From PALSA-612 sp963711315 (GTDB lineage: Bacteria > Actinomycetota > Thermoleophilia > Gaiellales > Gaiellaceae), in the NCBI GenBank assembly GCA_963711315.1, contig CAVQDQ010000003.1:310001-374000 (forward strand): 64,000 bases of DNA, in the 5' to 3' direction. Below are positions 1-8,258 of this stretch, one piece after another; position 1 is the stretch's first letter; each line of letters begins with the position of its first letter. The position numbers were made by a program, and so were the translations under genes. The notes under the pieces were generated by a model that saw nothing but the letters and a program-made list of their open reading frames with translations, did not search any database and was not told the origin of the DNA.

Positions 1-1038
1 TGCCGCCACCTCCGCCAGGCCCGAGTGCCTGGCGACGATCGGCGGGCAGCCGGCGGCCGCGGCCTCGGCGGCGACCATGCCGAACGCCTCGGGAAAGATC
101 GACGGCACGACCACCACGTCGGCGAGCGGGATCAGATGGACGAGATGGCGGTGCTCCAGCTGTCCTGTGAACAGCGTTCGGGCGGGCGCCAGTTGCTCGA
201 GCCGCTCGCGGTAGTCGCCGAAGCCGACGATCACGGCCCTCGCGTCAAGTCCGTGTAGTGCCTCCAGGAGCAGGTGCACGCCCTTGTTGTAGAGGAGCTT
301 GCCGAAGTAGAGAACGGTCGGCTGCTCCTCTTCGAGGAAGCGCTCGAGGCGCTCCGGGTTGCCATCATCGGGGAGTCGCTCGTTCGCGTTGCCCGGGTTC
401 GGCGGATCGCGGCGGCACTCGTCGAGCAGATCGACTAGCGCCTCGTCGCGCGGCTGCGGCGTGAATTCTTCGACGTCGACACCCGGCGGCACTTCGTGCA
501 CGCGTTCGAAGGGGCCAACGACGTCCTCCAGTACCTCCCGGATGTGGTCGGAGCCCACGAAGACGGCCTCTGCCGGCGCCAGCGCCACGCGCGCAGCTTC
601 GGCCAGCTCGCTACGTCCCCGGATCGAGTACTCGAGCTCGGAGCCGTGCGCCTTGACGGCGAACGGCGCACCGGTCGCTGCTCCGACCGCTCCGCCCGGC
701 AGCACGTGATTGCAGAACACGAGGTCGGCGGGCAGGCGCTCGCTGATCGCCGCCGCGTTCGCAGCCACGTACTTGGCGAGCTCGGACGGCGTCAGCTCCT
801 GGAGCAGCCGCGGCTCGAGACCCTCGTACGCGTCGAGCACGAACACCGGCAGCTGCCGGCCGGGGAGCTCCGGACGTACGACCTCGGCGCCTGCCAGATC
901 GAAGCGCTCGGGCGCGGGCTCCTGGCAGAAGACCGTGACCTCGTGCCCGGCGCGACCCCACGCTCGGGCGATCGCCTGCGTGTAGACGTTCGAGCCGGTG
1001 CCCGAAAGGAGGTACCCATGCCAGAGGAAGATCCGCAT
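1..1038 (-). CDS. GT4 family glycosyltransferase, partial (C-terminus beyond left edge)
   Basis: This gene probably transfers a sugar from a nucleotide-sugar donor to a glycan or lipid acceptor at the cytoplasmic face of the membrane. Reading the minus strand from the ATG at 1038 gives about 346 residues with no stop before the window edge. The start MRIFLWHGYLLSGTGSNVYT has the N-terminal GT4 fold with a glycine-rich acceptor loop. A GKLLYNKGVHLLLEAL segment opens the second Rossmann domain, and PEAFGMVAAEAAAAG near the edge is the GT4 donor-binding E-x7-E motif. A purine-rich AAGG/GGTACC stretch precedes neighbouring sequence, but no clear Shine-Dalgarno was seen. Nothing indicates the sugar or acceptor. 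Family assignment is firm; the substrate is unknown. Confidence 0.85.
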   Translation of the reverse strand, partial: MRIFLWHGYLLSGTGSNVYTQAIARAWGRAGHEVTVFCQEPAPERFDLAGAEVVRPELPGRQLPVFVLDAYEGLEPRLLQELTPSELAKYVAANAAAISERLPADLVFCNHVLPGGAVGAATGAPFAVKAHGSELEYSIRGRSELAEAARVALAPAEAVFVGSDHIREVLEDVVGPFERVHEVPPGVDVEEFTPQPRDEALVDLLDECRRDPPNPGNANERLPDDGNPERLERFLEEEQPTVLYFGKLLYNKGVHLLLEALHGLDARAVIVGFGDYRERLEQLAPARTLFTGQLEHRHLVHLIPLADVVVVPSIFPEAFGMVAAEAAAAGCPPIVARHSGLAEVAA

Positions 1039-1068
1039 GCTGCGAGCTTACGCCCGTCCCGCGGAACG

Positions 1069-1112
1069 TCCCCCTAAGGAGGGGGCTCGCCGGGGAACCA
1101 TGGGTTCCCCCG
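1069..1112 (-). repeat. Dispersed CAT-loop palindrome, copy B (inverted relative to copy A)
   Basis: On the minus strand this reads GGGGGAACC-CAT-GGTTCCCC, then a short spacer and CCCCCTCCTT. The same core, loop and tail occur on the plus strand at 2058-2097. The two copies flank rex in opposite orientation. The CCCCCTCCTT tail here also pairs with itself (CCCCCTAAGGAGGGGG). Confidence 0.6.
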
Positions 1113-1285
1113 CGTTTTCTTCACTCGATCGAAGGAGCATTCTCACCCGCGCAGGTGAGCGCGCGCGGCGGCAAAAGCGCCGACATTCTCACCAGGCAGC
1201 ACGAACCATCGTCCGCCAACCTCGCAGGCAACGGCGGACGCCAGGACTCCTCGTCCGTGGGTCGCAGGCGAGGAGCGCTCAGGCC

Positions 1286-1312
1286 GGCCGGGAGCCTTTG
1301 CCGCTCCCGGCC
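1286..1312 (-). terminator. Hairpin downstream of rex
   Basis: A perfect 10-bp stem (GGCCGGGAGC pairing with GCTCCCGGCC) with a 7-nt loop lies 15 bases after the rex stop. It has no T tract, as is common in GC-rich actinobacteria. It is the likely 3' end of the rex transcript. Confidence 0.45.
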
Positions 1313-1327
1313 GAGCCCCATCGCCGG

Positions 1328-1978
1328 CTAGGCCAAATGGAAGTACAGGGCGTGGAGCAGCTCGACTGCGGGGTTCGACGTATGCACCTGCACGTCGCTC
1401 GGGACGTCGAGCAACGCCTCGGAGTAGTTGAAGATGATCTTCACGTCCGCGTTCACGAGCTCGTCCGTCGCCTGCTGCGCGGCGTCGGCCGGCACGGCGA
1501 TGACCCCCACGACGATGCTCTTCTCCCGGATGACGCTGTCGAGCGTCGAGGCGTCGAGCACGGTGGCCGAGCCGATGTCCCGGCCGACGAGGTCGGGATC
1601 CTTGTCGAACACGGCGGCGATGTTGATCCCGTGCTCGGCGAAGATCGGCGAGCTTGCGATCGCCTGACCCAGGCGACCGGCACCGACGAGGGCGATGTTG
1701 TGCTGCCCCTGAGTGCGAAGGATCTTGCGAATCTCGGCGAGCAGTCCGTCAACCGAGTAGCCGACACCCCGCTTGCCGAACTTCCCGAAGGCGGAGAGGT
1801 CGCGCCGGATCTGCGTCGCGTTGATGTTCGTGTAGTCGGACATCTCCTGCGAGGAGATGCGCTCCTTGCCCATCTTCTTGGCCTGGGTGAGCACCTGCAG
1901 GTACCGGCTCAGCCGCGCCGCAACACCCACCGTCACGCGATCGGACACCAGCTCTCCTTGTATCGAGGTTTGTGACAC
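1328..1978 (-). CDS. rex: Redox-sensing transcriptional repressor Rex
   Basis: Rex senses the NADH/NAD+ ratio. It binds operators of fermentative and respiratory genes when NAD+ is high and releases them when NADH rises. The 216-residue protein has the expected length. Residues about 15-85 form the winged-helix DNA-binding domain (SRYLQVL, then NINATQIRRDLSAFGKFGKRG, the family signature). A Rossmann NADH-binding domain follows with the motif NIALVGAGRLGQA. The C-terminal helix used for domain swapping ends in HALYFHLA. The start is a GTG. The gene stands alone between two inverted copies of a palindromic repeat. Its neighbour encoding glutamate dehydrogenase turns over NAD(P)H, which fits a redox theme, but no full Rex box was seen beside either gene. 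Confidence 0.95.
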   Translation of the reverse strand: MSQTSIQGELVSDRVTVGVAARLSRYLQVLTQAKKMGKERISSQEMSDYTNINATQIRRDLSAFGKFGKRGVGYSVDGLLAEIRKILRTQGQHNIALVGAGRLGQAIASSPIFAEHGINIAAVFDKDPDLVGRDIGSATVLDASTLDSVIREKSIVVGVIAVPADAAQQATDELVNADVKIIFNYSEALLDVPSDVQVHTSNPAVELLHALYFHLA

Positions 1979-2057
1979 GAGGCGGGCATTCTGCCACTGT
2001 CACCCATCGGGATGCGGCAGTAGGGCTGCTACCTGCTCGTGCGCGACTTTGTGCCGG

Positions 2058-2097
2058 CACGGGGGAACCCATGGTTCCCCCGTGGACCCCCTCCTTG
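2058..2097 (+). repeat. Dispersed CAT-loop palindrome, copy A
   Basis: Bases 2058-2084 form a perfect 12-bp inverted repeat (CACGGGGGAACC and GGTTCCCCCGTG) around the loop CAT, followed by GGACCCCCTCCTT. Copy B lies inverted at 1069-1112, and a degenerate copy C lies at 53606-53640. The repeat sits only in intergenic space. Confidence 0.65.
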
Positions 2098-2123
2098 ACC
2101 GCGCCGTAGCGAGTCACTGCTCT

Positions 2124-2150
2124 GCGAAGCCGAGCAAAGCCCGGCTTCGC
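2124..2150 (-). terminator. Hairpin downstream of the gdhA/glutaredoxin pair
   Basis: A 9-bp perfect stem (GCGAAGCCG with CGGCTTCGC) and 9-nt loop lies 14 bases after the stop of the glutaredoxin-like gene. It is a plausible transcript end, without a T tract. Confidence 0.45.
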
Positions 2151-2163
2151 CTCCGCGGCCTCG

Positions 2164-2409
2164 TCATGTGCGAGCTCGGGAAAGACGGCGCCGGAGCCCC
2201 GCCTCGTCGACGAAGTAGACGAACGCCTGCTCGCCGTCGATCTCGACGACGGGCAACCACTCCCTGTACCGCGCCTCGAGCTCGGCATCGCCGGAGATGT
2301 CGACCTCCTCCAGCTCGAAATCGCTGTCCGCCGCCACGGCGACGAGCGTCTCGCGCGCGCGCTCGCACAAGTGGCAGCCCGGCGCGTGGTAGAGGACGAC
2401 CTTGGTTAC
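2164..2409 (-). CDS. Glutaredoxin-like (thioredoxin-fold) protein without a canonical start codon
   Basis: This is a small thioredoxin-fold protein of about 81 residues, probably a thiol-disulfide oxidoreductase of the glutaredoxin-like DUF836 type. The conserved start TKVVLYHAPGCHLCERARE carries the redox pair C-x2-C. WLPVVEIDG supplies the cis-proline loop and FVYFVDEAGLRRRL the C-terminal helix. The gene overlaps the gdhA stop (CCGTAACC), so it should be translated from the same message. No ATG, GTG or TTG lies in frame near the domain start. The codon at the expected position is GTA, with GAGAGG nine bases upstream. I place the start at 2409 from domain boundaries, so the true start is uncertain. 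The partner protein is unknown. Confidence 0.7.
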   Translation of the reverse strand, partial: VTKVVLYHAPGCHLCERARETLVAVAADSDFELEEVDISGDAELEARYREWLPVVEIDGEQAFVYFVDEAGLRRRLSRART

Positions 2410-3680
2410 GGGTACAGACCTCTCGTCGTCGTCGCTTCGGCGACCCGCATGACGGCGCAGCCGTAGGCCGCCATGCGCATGCTCGTCTTCCGCCGCTCGC
2501 GCAGCTCCCAGGTCTCGTGGAAGGCCCTCTGGACGATGTCGTGGAGGTTCGAGTTGACCTCGTCCTCCTTCCAGAAGTACTCCTGCAGGCCCTGTACCCA
2601 TTCGAAGTACGAGACGACGACGCCGCCGGCGTTGGCGAGCACGTCCGGGAGGATGAACACGCCGCGGTCCTCGAGGATGTCGTCGGCAGCCGGAATCGTC
2701 GGGCCGTTGGCGCCCTCGAGGATGATCGCCGCCTTGACCTTGTCGGCGTTCACCTCGGTGATGACTTGCTCGAGTGCGCTCGGAGCGAGGATGTCGCAGT
2801 CGAGGAGTATCAGCTCCTCGTTCGTCATCGGCTCCGTGCTCTTGAGGCCGGCCAGCGAGCCGGTCTCCTCCTTGAACGCCATGGCGGCGGGGACGTCGAT
2901 TCCCTCTGCATTGTGGACGCCCCCCGATGAGTCGGACATCGCGATCACCTTCGCGCCGTGCTGGTGCGCGAAGAGCGCGAAGTAGCTGCCGACGTTGCCG
3001 AAGCCCTGGACGGCCACGCGCATCCCCGCGAGCTGCTTGTCCAGCTTCTTGAGGGCCTCCAGCAGCGCGAACAACCCACCGCGCGCGGTCGCCTCGAGAC
3101 GGCCGAGGGAGCCGCCGATGGCGAGCGGCTTGCCGGTGACGACGCCCAGCACCGAGTGGCCCTTGTTCATCGAGTACGTGTCGAAGATCCACGCCATCTC
3201 GCGCGGGCTCGTGCCCACGTCGGGCGCGGGAATGTCCTTCTCCGGGCCGATCTCGGTGATGATCTCCGACGTGTAGCGGCGCGTCATGCGCTCGAGCTCC
3301 CTCTCGGACATCTGCTTGGGATTGCAGATCACGCCGCCCTTGGCGCCGCCGAACGGGATGCCCATCAGCGCGCACTTCCAGGTCATCCACATGGCGAGCG
3401 ACCGCACCTCGTCCAGCGTGACGTCGGGGTGGTACCGAATGCCGCCCTTGGATGGGCCGCGCGCGATGTTATGTGTGACGCGATAGCCGTCGAAGGTCGT
3501 GATCGAGTCGTCGTCCATGCGCGTCGGAATCGAGACGGCGACGGCCTTCTTGCACTTCGAGAGGACGCTGATGAGGTTGCGGTCGATGTCGAACGTCTCC
3601 CCGACGAGCCGCAGCTGCTGCTGGGCGATCTCGTAGGGGTTCTCGCGGAGGTGAGTTGCCGGTGCGTCTAGCGTGGACAC
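2406..3680 (-). CDS. gdhA: Glutamate dehydrogenase (Glu/Leu/Phe/Val family)
   Basis: The enzyme interconverts glutamate and 2-oxoglutarate plus ammonia with NAD(P)H in the cytoplasm, linking nitrogen and carbon metabolism. The 424-residue length is typical of hexameric bacterial glutamate dehydrogenases. The N-terminal domain has RGPSKGGIRYHPDV and the catalytic-lysine signature PFGGAKGGV (Lys about 114). The Rossmann domain has VAVQGFGNVGSYFA, and NAGGVVVSYFEWVQ is the conserved substrate/cofactor motif. The alanine dehydrogenase and valine dehydrogenase signatures are absent, but a leucine/phenylalanine specificity cannot be fully excluded by eye. The start is the ATG at 3680. The downstream glutaredoxin-like gene overlaps its stop, and the S8 protease gene ends 35 bases upstream. 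Confidence 0.92.
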   Translation of the reverse strand: MSTLDAPATHLRENPYEIAQQQLRLVGETFDIDRNLISVLSKCKKAVAVSIPTRMDDDSITTFDGYRVTHNIARGPSKGGIRYHPDVTLDEVRSLAMWMTWKCALMGIPFGGAKGGVICNPKQMSERELERMTRRYTSEIITEIGPEKDIPAPDVGTSPREMAWIFDTYSMNKGHSVLGVVTGKPLAIGGSLGRLEATARGGLFALLEALKKLDKQLAGMRVAVQGFGNVGSYFALFAHQHGAKVIAMSDSSGGVHNAEGIDVPAAMAFKEETGSLAGLKSTEPMTNEELILLDCDILAPSALEQVITEVNADKVKAAIILEGANGPTIPAADDILEDRGVFILPDVLANAGGVVVSYFEWVQGLQEYFWKEDEVNSNLHDIVQRAFHETWELRERRKTSMRMAAYGCAVMRVAEATTTRGLYP

Positions 3681-3715
3681 GAGCGCTCCTTGATCGAGTT
3701 TCAGGCGGCCATAGG

Positions 3716-6244
3716 CTAGTCCACCGCGAAGCGCACGGTGCGCCGTGCGGGCGAGCCGCCTGCCGCCGGCCAGGCGACGAGCCGCAGCTCGTATGAGCCT
3801 GGTGCCAGACGCGAGCCGCCAGGCCCACGGCCCGTGAGCCCGAAGGCGTACTGCCCGGGCAGCACATCGCGGAGCCGAGTCAGCAGCCCGAGCGCTTGAC
3901 CGTCGCCGTCGAGCAACGAGACGTCGAGTCGCCGCACGGGCTGGAGCACGTCCCGCCCTCGTACGCGCTCGATCGTGCCGAGTCGAACCGAGAGCACCGC
4001 AGGCGTCAGATCGGACGGCGAGAAAACCCGCTCGGAGAGCTCGATGTCGCCGATCAGGTCCTCGGGCGGCGGCGCCAGCAGCACCGACCAGGGCACGGCA
4101 AGCGGCTGGCTGCCGCGCGGCGCGATGCGGATGATGCCGCTCACGACGTCGGCTCTCGCGAGCGCGGACACGCGGACGCTCACACGTATGCGGCCCGTCT
4201 CTCCGGCAGAGATGCGCAGACGCTTCGGCACCACGCGAACGAGGACGCCCCCGCTGCGCGCACGCACGCTTGCGTCCACGATCAACGGCCGGCTGGACAC
4301 GCTGTGGAGCGACAGCGTCCGATGTCCTTGCCAGCCGTCGCCCTTGCCTCGGCCGAACGACAACGAGGCATGGTCGGCCGCCAGCTCCACGACCGCGGCG
4401 CGCGCGGCGTCCACCACCCCCGTCCCCTGCGCCGCCAGCGACGCATGGGCGAGCGGGCGAGCTGTCGTCGCGAGCGCGCTGCGCAGCCCAGCCGCATCGA
4501 GCGAGGGGCGAGCGTGGGCGAGCCGCGCGGCGGTTCCTGCCACGGCTGCCGCGGCGACGCTCGTGCCGCTGACGGTGACGAAACGCGAGAAGCCGTCAAC
4601 GTCCGCCCCGGGGAGCGCGGTCGCGACCGCGACTCCGGGCGCGACGACATCGGGCTTCACCTGCACGCCGAAGCCGTATCCCCAGGAGGAGAAGGCTGCC
4701 GGCGAGGCGGCCACAGTGGGCCGTTCGTCTTCACCCGCGCCGATGGAGAGCGACACCGCGCCGCCATCTCGCGCGGCCTCGCGAACCAGCGGAACGAGAG
4801 ACGGCGGTGCCGACAGCACCGGCACGGCAAGTCGAGGGTCCAGCCCCAAGGCGCCGCCGGGAAGCCCTTCTCCGGCGAGGATCACGACCGCGGCTCCCGC
4901 CTCCACGGCGCGCACGGCTGCGCTCCGAGGCGTCGCGCCCGGCGCCAACAGCGCCGCCCGCCCCGCAACGCGGCTCTTGCCCTTGCGGTCGAAGAGATTC
5001 GCGGGCTTGTCAACACGGACGAGCTCGAAGCTCGCGCCTGCGTCCGGCGCGGCGGCGCTGAGCAGCTCCAGCGGCCGATCTAGCAAGACGTTCAGCCCTG
5101 CGCGAACGGACACGGGAACGCTTGCCGTCGCCGGCCTGAGGTCAACGGCGCCGGCGGTGAGAGCCTCGGGCGCGCCGCCCGGGCCGCCGATCGAGCCAAA
5201 CCCCGGCCCGCCTGGCCCGTCGTTTCCCGCGGGGACGACGACGAGCGAATCGAGCGCGACCGCCCCCGCGACGGCCTGCGACAGCGGGCTGTCGGGGAAG
5301 GCCGAGAAGGGCTCGGATACGGGGATCAGCGAGATGCGGGCCGCGTCGTGCGCGTCCCCGTTCCGGTCGGGGTCGACAGCGCGTTCGAGGCCGGCGATCA
5401 GCTGGTCGGTCCTCGCGTAGATCGACCAGTTGCCGGCCGCATCGCGCTGCCAGCCGGCGACGCGAATCGGCAGCACGGTCGCGTCGGGGGCGATGCCCGT
5501 CGGCGAGCCCGGACGACCCAGGCCGGCCACGATCCCCGCCATGGTCGTGCCGTGAGTCTCGAGCCGGTCGCCTCCGGGCTTCTGGTCGTAGCGCGCCGCC
5601 GCGCCTCCGCGGATGACGTCGAAGCCGGGCAACACGCGGCCGTGGAGGAACGGCGTGGCGGGGTCGACGGCAGTGTCGAGCAGCGCAACGGTGACCCCGG
5701 TTCCCCGAAATGCTGCGAGCCCCGTCGGCGAGCTCGTCGCGGCGGCTTCGTCCGGGCTCACTGCGGTGGCAGCCGGAAATGCAGCCCGCACGGGAAAGAC
5801 GCCGGCCACTCGCGGCGATCGCTCGAGCAGTACGGCGGCGCTCGGGTCGGCCACGGCGGAGAAGCCGTTGACGACGCGCGTGAACTGGAGGTCAGGCCTG
5901 GCGACGATGCCCTGCGACGCCAACTCGGAGAGGAACTGCTGCTGGCTTGCGAGCGCGGCCGCGGTCCAGCGCCGCTCCGCCGCTTGCGTGGCGAGCCCAC
6001 CGGCCTCCCGCACGCGGTCTGCCAGCGACGGATCCTTGAGCAAGACGATCACGCGCTGTCCGAGCGCAACTTCGGGACGGGCCGTCCCCACGAGGCCGCG
6101 CCAGGCCGACGCGGCGGGCTTCGCCATCGCCGCGTTGCCCGACTCCTCGCCCTCGGCAGCAAACGCGACGAGCGTCAACGCCCCGGCCACGCAGCCGAGG
6201 AAGAATGCGGCGGCCGCGAGGCTACGCCACGCTGGCGTACGCAT
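3716..6244 (-). CDS. Secreted subtilisin-like serine protease (S8 family, with PA-type insert)
   Basis: This 842-residue exported protease probably cleaves extracellular proteins. A signal peptide or membrane anchor (AAAFFLGCVAGALTLVAFAA) is followed by an inhibitor-like propeptide (RVIVLLKDPSL to NGFSAVADPSAA). The S8 catalytic residues are visible: Asp190 in TVALLDTAVD, His231 in ETHGTTMAGIVAG, oxyanion Asn341 in VVPAGNDGPGG and Ser562 in VSGTSVAAAAVAG. A protease-associated (PA) domain of about 110 residues is inserted before the serine, as in C5a-peptidase-like subtilases. The C-terminal 230 residues look like beta-sandwich (Fn3-type) domains. There is no sortase motif. The start overlaps the tsaD 3' end by 23 bases, so it may be co-transcribed with the t6A genes, which is an unusual association. 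Confidence 0.9.
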   Translation of the reverse strand: MRTPAWRSLAAAAFFLGCVAGALTLVAFAAEGEESGNAAMAKPAASAWRGLVGTARPEVALGQRVIVLLKDPSLADRVREAGGLATQAAERRWTAAALASQQQFLSELASQGIVARPDLQFTRVVNGFSAVADPSAAVLLERSPRVAGVFPVRAAFPAATAVSPDEAAATSSPTGLAAFRGTGVTVALLDTAVDPATPFLHGRVLPGFDVIRGGAAARYDQKPGGDRLETHGTTMAGIVAGLGRPGSPTGIAPDATVLPIRVAGWQRDAAGNWSIYARTDQLIAGLERAVDPDRNGDAHDAARISLIPVSEPFSAFPDSPLSQAVAGAVALDSLVVVPAGNDGPGGPGFGSIGGPGGAPEALTAGAVDLRPATASVPVSVRAGLNVLLDRPLELLSAAAPDAGASFELVRVDKPANLFDRKGKSRVAGRAALLAPGATPRSAAVRAVEAGAAVVILAGEGLPGGALGLDPRLAVPVLSAPPSLVPLVREAARDGGAVSLSIGAGEDERPTVAASPAAFSSWGYGFGVQVKPDVVAPGVAVATALPGADVDGFSRFVTVSGTSVAAAAVAGTAARLAHARPSLDAAGLRSALATTARPLAHASLAAQGTGVVDAARAAVVELAADHASLSFGRGKGDGWQGHRTLSLHSVSSRPLIVDASVRARSGGVLVRVVPKRLRISAGETGRIRVSVRVSALARADVVSGIIRIAPRGSQPLAVPWSVLLAPPPEDLIGDIELSERVFSPSDLTPAVLSVRLGTIERVRGRDVLQPVRRLDVSLLDGDGQALGLLTRLRDVLPGQYAFGLTGRGPGGSRLAPGSYELRLVAWPAAGGSPARRTVRFAVD

Positions 6245-7187
6245 CGAGATCGAGGTAGTCAGGCGGCTGCAGCGGCTCCACCCACCTGGCGGCGGAGGCG
6301 ATCATCGCCGCATTGTCCGTGCAGAGCTCGAGCGGCGCTGCCACGGCCTCGGGCAGCGAGCTCCGCAGCTCGGCGTTCGCGGCGACGCCGCCGACGATTG
6401 CGATCCGGGCGACTCCGGTCTGCTGCGCTGCCTGGCGTGCCCGCTGCACGAGCGCCTCCACGATCGCGCGCTGGTACGAGGCTGCGAGATCCGCGCGGCG
6501 CCGCTCGAGCTCGTCCGCAGCGAGCTTCTTGACCGCGTAGAGCAGCGCCGTCTTCACACCGGAGAACGAGAAGTCGAGGCCGTCCAGCCTGGCCACCGGG
6601 AACGAGTACGCGGTTGGATCCCCGTCGCGGGCGACCCGCTCCAGCTCACGGCCTCCGGGGTAGCCGAGGCCGAGGAGCCGCGCTCCCTTGTCGAAAGCCT
6701 CACCGGCCGCGTCGTCGAGCGTCTGGCCGAGCACCGTGTACCGGTCGTGCGCGGTCACGTCGAGCACCATCGTGTGCCCGCCGGTGGCGAGGAGGCACAC
6801 GAACGGGGGCTCGACAGGGTCCGGGCTGAGGAAAAGCGACGCCACGTGGCCGTGTAGATGGTCGACCGGCGCCAGCGGAACGGACAGGCCCCAGGCGAGC
6901 GCCTTCGCGGCCGACAGTCCGACGATCAGCGCACCCACCAGCCCCGGCCCTCGCGTGGCGGCGACAAGGTCGACGTCGGCCACCGTCGCGTCCGCGTCGT
7001 GGAGAGCCGCCTCGACGACAGGCGAGACGAGCTCGAGATGGCGCCTGGCGGCCACCTCGGGAACGACGCCGCCGAAGGGGGAGTGCAGCTCGACCTGGGA
7101 AGCGACGATGCTGGCCAGCACATTCCCCTCGGGCGTGATCAGCGCCGCAGCCGTCTCGTCGCACGAGGTCTCGAGCCCGAGGATCAC
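6222..7187 (-). CDS. tsaD: tRNA N6-adenosine threonylcarbamoyltransferase TsaD
   Basis: TsaD transfers the threonylcarbamoyl group to A37 of ANN-decoding tRNAs, making t6A, and acts in a complex with TsaB and TsaE. The 321-residue protein starts VILGLETSCDETAAALI, the classic Kae1/Qri7 signature. Metal-ligand histidines are in DHLHGHVASLF, and the ASKHA nucleotide-binding motifs ATGGHTMV and GGVAANAELR are present. The GTG start at 7187 overlaps the rimI stop as GTGA. The gene is the last t6A gene in the coupled order udg-tsaE-tsaB-rimI-tsaD. Its length is slightly below the usual 330-350 residues because the C-terminus is short, but every catalytic motif is present. Confidence 0.95.
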   Translation of the reverse strand: MILGLETSCDETAAALITPEGNVLASIVASQVELHSPFGGVVPEVAARRHLELVSPVVEAALHDADATVADVDLVAATRGPGLVGALIVGLSAAKALAWGLSVPLAPVDHLHGHVASLFLSPDPVEPPFVCLLATGGHTMVLDVTAHDRYTVLGQTLDDAAGEAFDKGARLLGLGYPGGRELERVARDGDPTAYSFPVARLDGLDFSFSGVKTALLYAVKKLAADELERRRADLAASYQRAIVEALVQRARQAAQQTGVARIAIVGGVAANAELRSSLPEAVAAPLELCTDNAAMIASAARWVEPLQPPDYLDLDAYASVA

Positions 7188-7657
7188 TGCTCGGCTCCCA
7201 CTGCCGCGTCGCGCCACATGATCACCGCGTCCTCGCGGTTGTCCGTGTAGTAGCCGCGCCGCACGCCCTGGCGGCGGAAGCCCATCGCCTCGTACAGCTG
7301 CAGGGCGGCGTCGTTCGACGCGCGCACCTCCAGCGTGAACCCGCGCCGTCCCGCATCCTGCGTCCGGTCGAACACCTCGTCGAGCAATGTCCTCGCGATG
7401 CCGCGACGCCGGTGGCTCTCGGCGACGACGAGGTTCATCACGTGCCACGCGTCGACGTACCGCGACACGATCACGTAGCCGACAAGGCAGCTCGACTCCG
7501 ACTCGTCCCAGGCCCCCAGGCACACCGACGTCTGCTTCGAGATCTCGCCGGCGAACATGGCAGGCGACCACGGCGCCGGCATGGACGTCCGCTCGATCTC
7601 GCCCACGGCGTCGAGGTCGCCGACGTTCAGCGGTCGGATCTGGAGCGTGGCTCTCAC
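7184..7657 (-). CDS. rimI: Ribosomal-protein-alanine N-acetyltransferase RimI-like (GNAT)
   Basis: This is a 157-residue GNAT acetyltransferase, probably acetylating the N-terminus of ribosomal protein S18 or other proteins, using acetyl-CoA. The protein starts IRPLNVGDLDAVGEIERTS. It has the acetyl-CoA pyrophosphate loop ESHRRRGIARTLL and the family's EVRASNDAALQLYEAMGFRR and GYYTDNREDAVIMWR. The GTG start at 7657 overlaps the tsaB stop as GTGA, and the stop overlaps the tsaD start in the same way. The location between tsaB and tsaD is the usual one in actinobacteria and firmicutes and supports the name. Substrate identity is inferred from the family. Confidence 0.9.
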   Translation of the reverse strand: MRATLQIRPLNVGDLDAVGEIERTSMPAPWSPAMFAGEISKQTSVCLGAWDESESSCLVGYVIVSRYVDAWHVMNLVVAESHRRRGIARTLLDEVFDRTQDAGRRGFTLEVRASNDAALQLYEAMGFRRQGVRRGYYTDNREDAVIMWRDAAVGAEQ

Positions 7658-8247
7658 GCCGGCACCTTCGCGTCCGGGGGCCGCACGTAGATCGGCTCCA
7701 CCAGCTCGGCCGGGCCGTAGTCTGCAGCCAGCAGCGCATGGAGATGCGCGTGCGGGACGTGCTCGGGGCTCGTGTCCGGAGGGACGTGCGCGCCGCGCTC
7801 CTCGAGCGTCGTGCGGTACCGGAGCGCGCCGTCGCCGATGCACGTCACGCCTTCCACTTCGAGCTCCGCCGGCGGCAGCGCACGCGGCTCCCCGTCAACG
7901 CTCGTGAAGACCTCGCGCCGCCCGGCATCGATCACCGGCAGCGCGCCGTCGGCGCCGGTCGCGAGGGCGTCCAGCGTTGACACGCCTGCCACGGGCACAT
8001 CCCTGGCCAGGGCAAATCCCCGCGCGAGCGCGAGGCCGAGCCTCGTGCCTGTGAAGCTGCCCGGGCCCGTGCCGACCACGAGCGCGGTGATGTCGTCCTG
8101 GGTTGCGCCGAGCCCGGCGAGGAGCTCGTCGGCGTCGGCGAGCACGCGATAAGAGCGCGTCGTGCGTCCGGCAAGCGGTTGCCCGTCGTCCACGAGCGCG
8201 ACCGTGGCGACATGAGTGGCGGTGTCGAACGCGAGGACGAGGCCCAC
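7654..8247 (-). CDS. tsaB: tRNA t6A synthesis protein TsaB
   Basis: TsaB is the non-catalytic ASKHA-fold partner that dimerises with TsaD during t6A37 formation. The 197-residue protein begins VLAFDTATHVATVALVDDG and has the conserved VGTGPGSFTGTRLGLALARG loop. A short C-terminal domain follows, as is typical. The start is a GTG at 8247, 11 bases after the tsaE stop. The stop overlaps the rimI start. The position within the tsaE-tsaB-rimI-tsaD run makes the assignment secure. Confidence 0.93.
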   Translation of the reverse strand: MGLVLAFDTATHVATVALVDDGQPLAGRTTRSYRVLADADELLAGLGATQDDITALVVGTGPGSFTGTRLGLALARGFALARDVPVAGVSTLDALATGADGALPVIDAGRREVFTSVDGEPRALPPAELEVEGVTCIGDGALRYRTTLEERGAHVPPDTSPEHVPHAHLHALLAADYGPAELVEPIYVRPPDAKVPA

Positions 8248-8258
8248 GTCGCGTCAGG

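Larger units (their letters stand above)
1039..1327. other. Intergenic region with repeat copy and hairpins
   Basis: This 289-base gap between the glycosyltransferase start and the rex stop holds one copy of a dispersed palindromic repeat (1069-1112) and a strong hairpin (1286-1312). An open frame of 66 codons on the minus strand (1121-1321) has no recognisable features and looks like chance. Confidence 0.5.

Noticed and set aside
1121..1321. 66-codon open frame between rex and the glycosyltransferase
   Set aside because: No ribosome site, no known domain, overlaps the rex 3' hairpin, and the composition is arginine-rich as in random high-GC frames.
1965..1980. Rex operator half-site (TTGTGACA) at the rex start
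   Set aside because: Only one half-site is present, and it lies within the start codon region. No matching inverted half was found.
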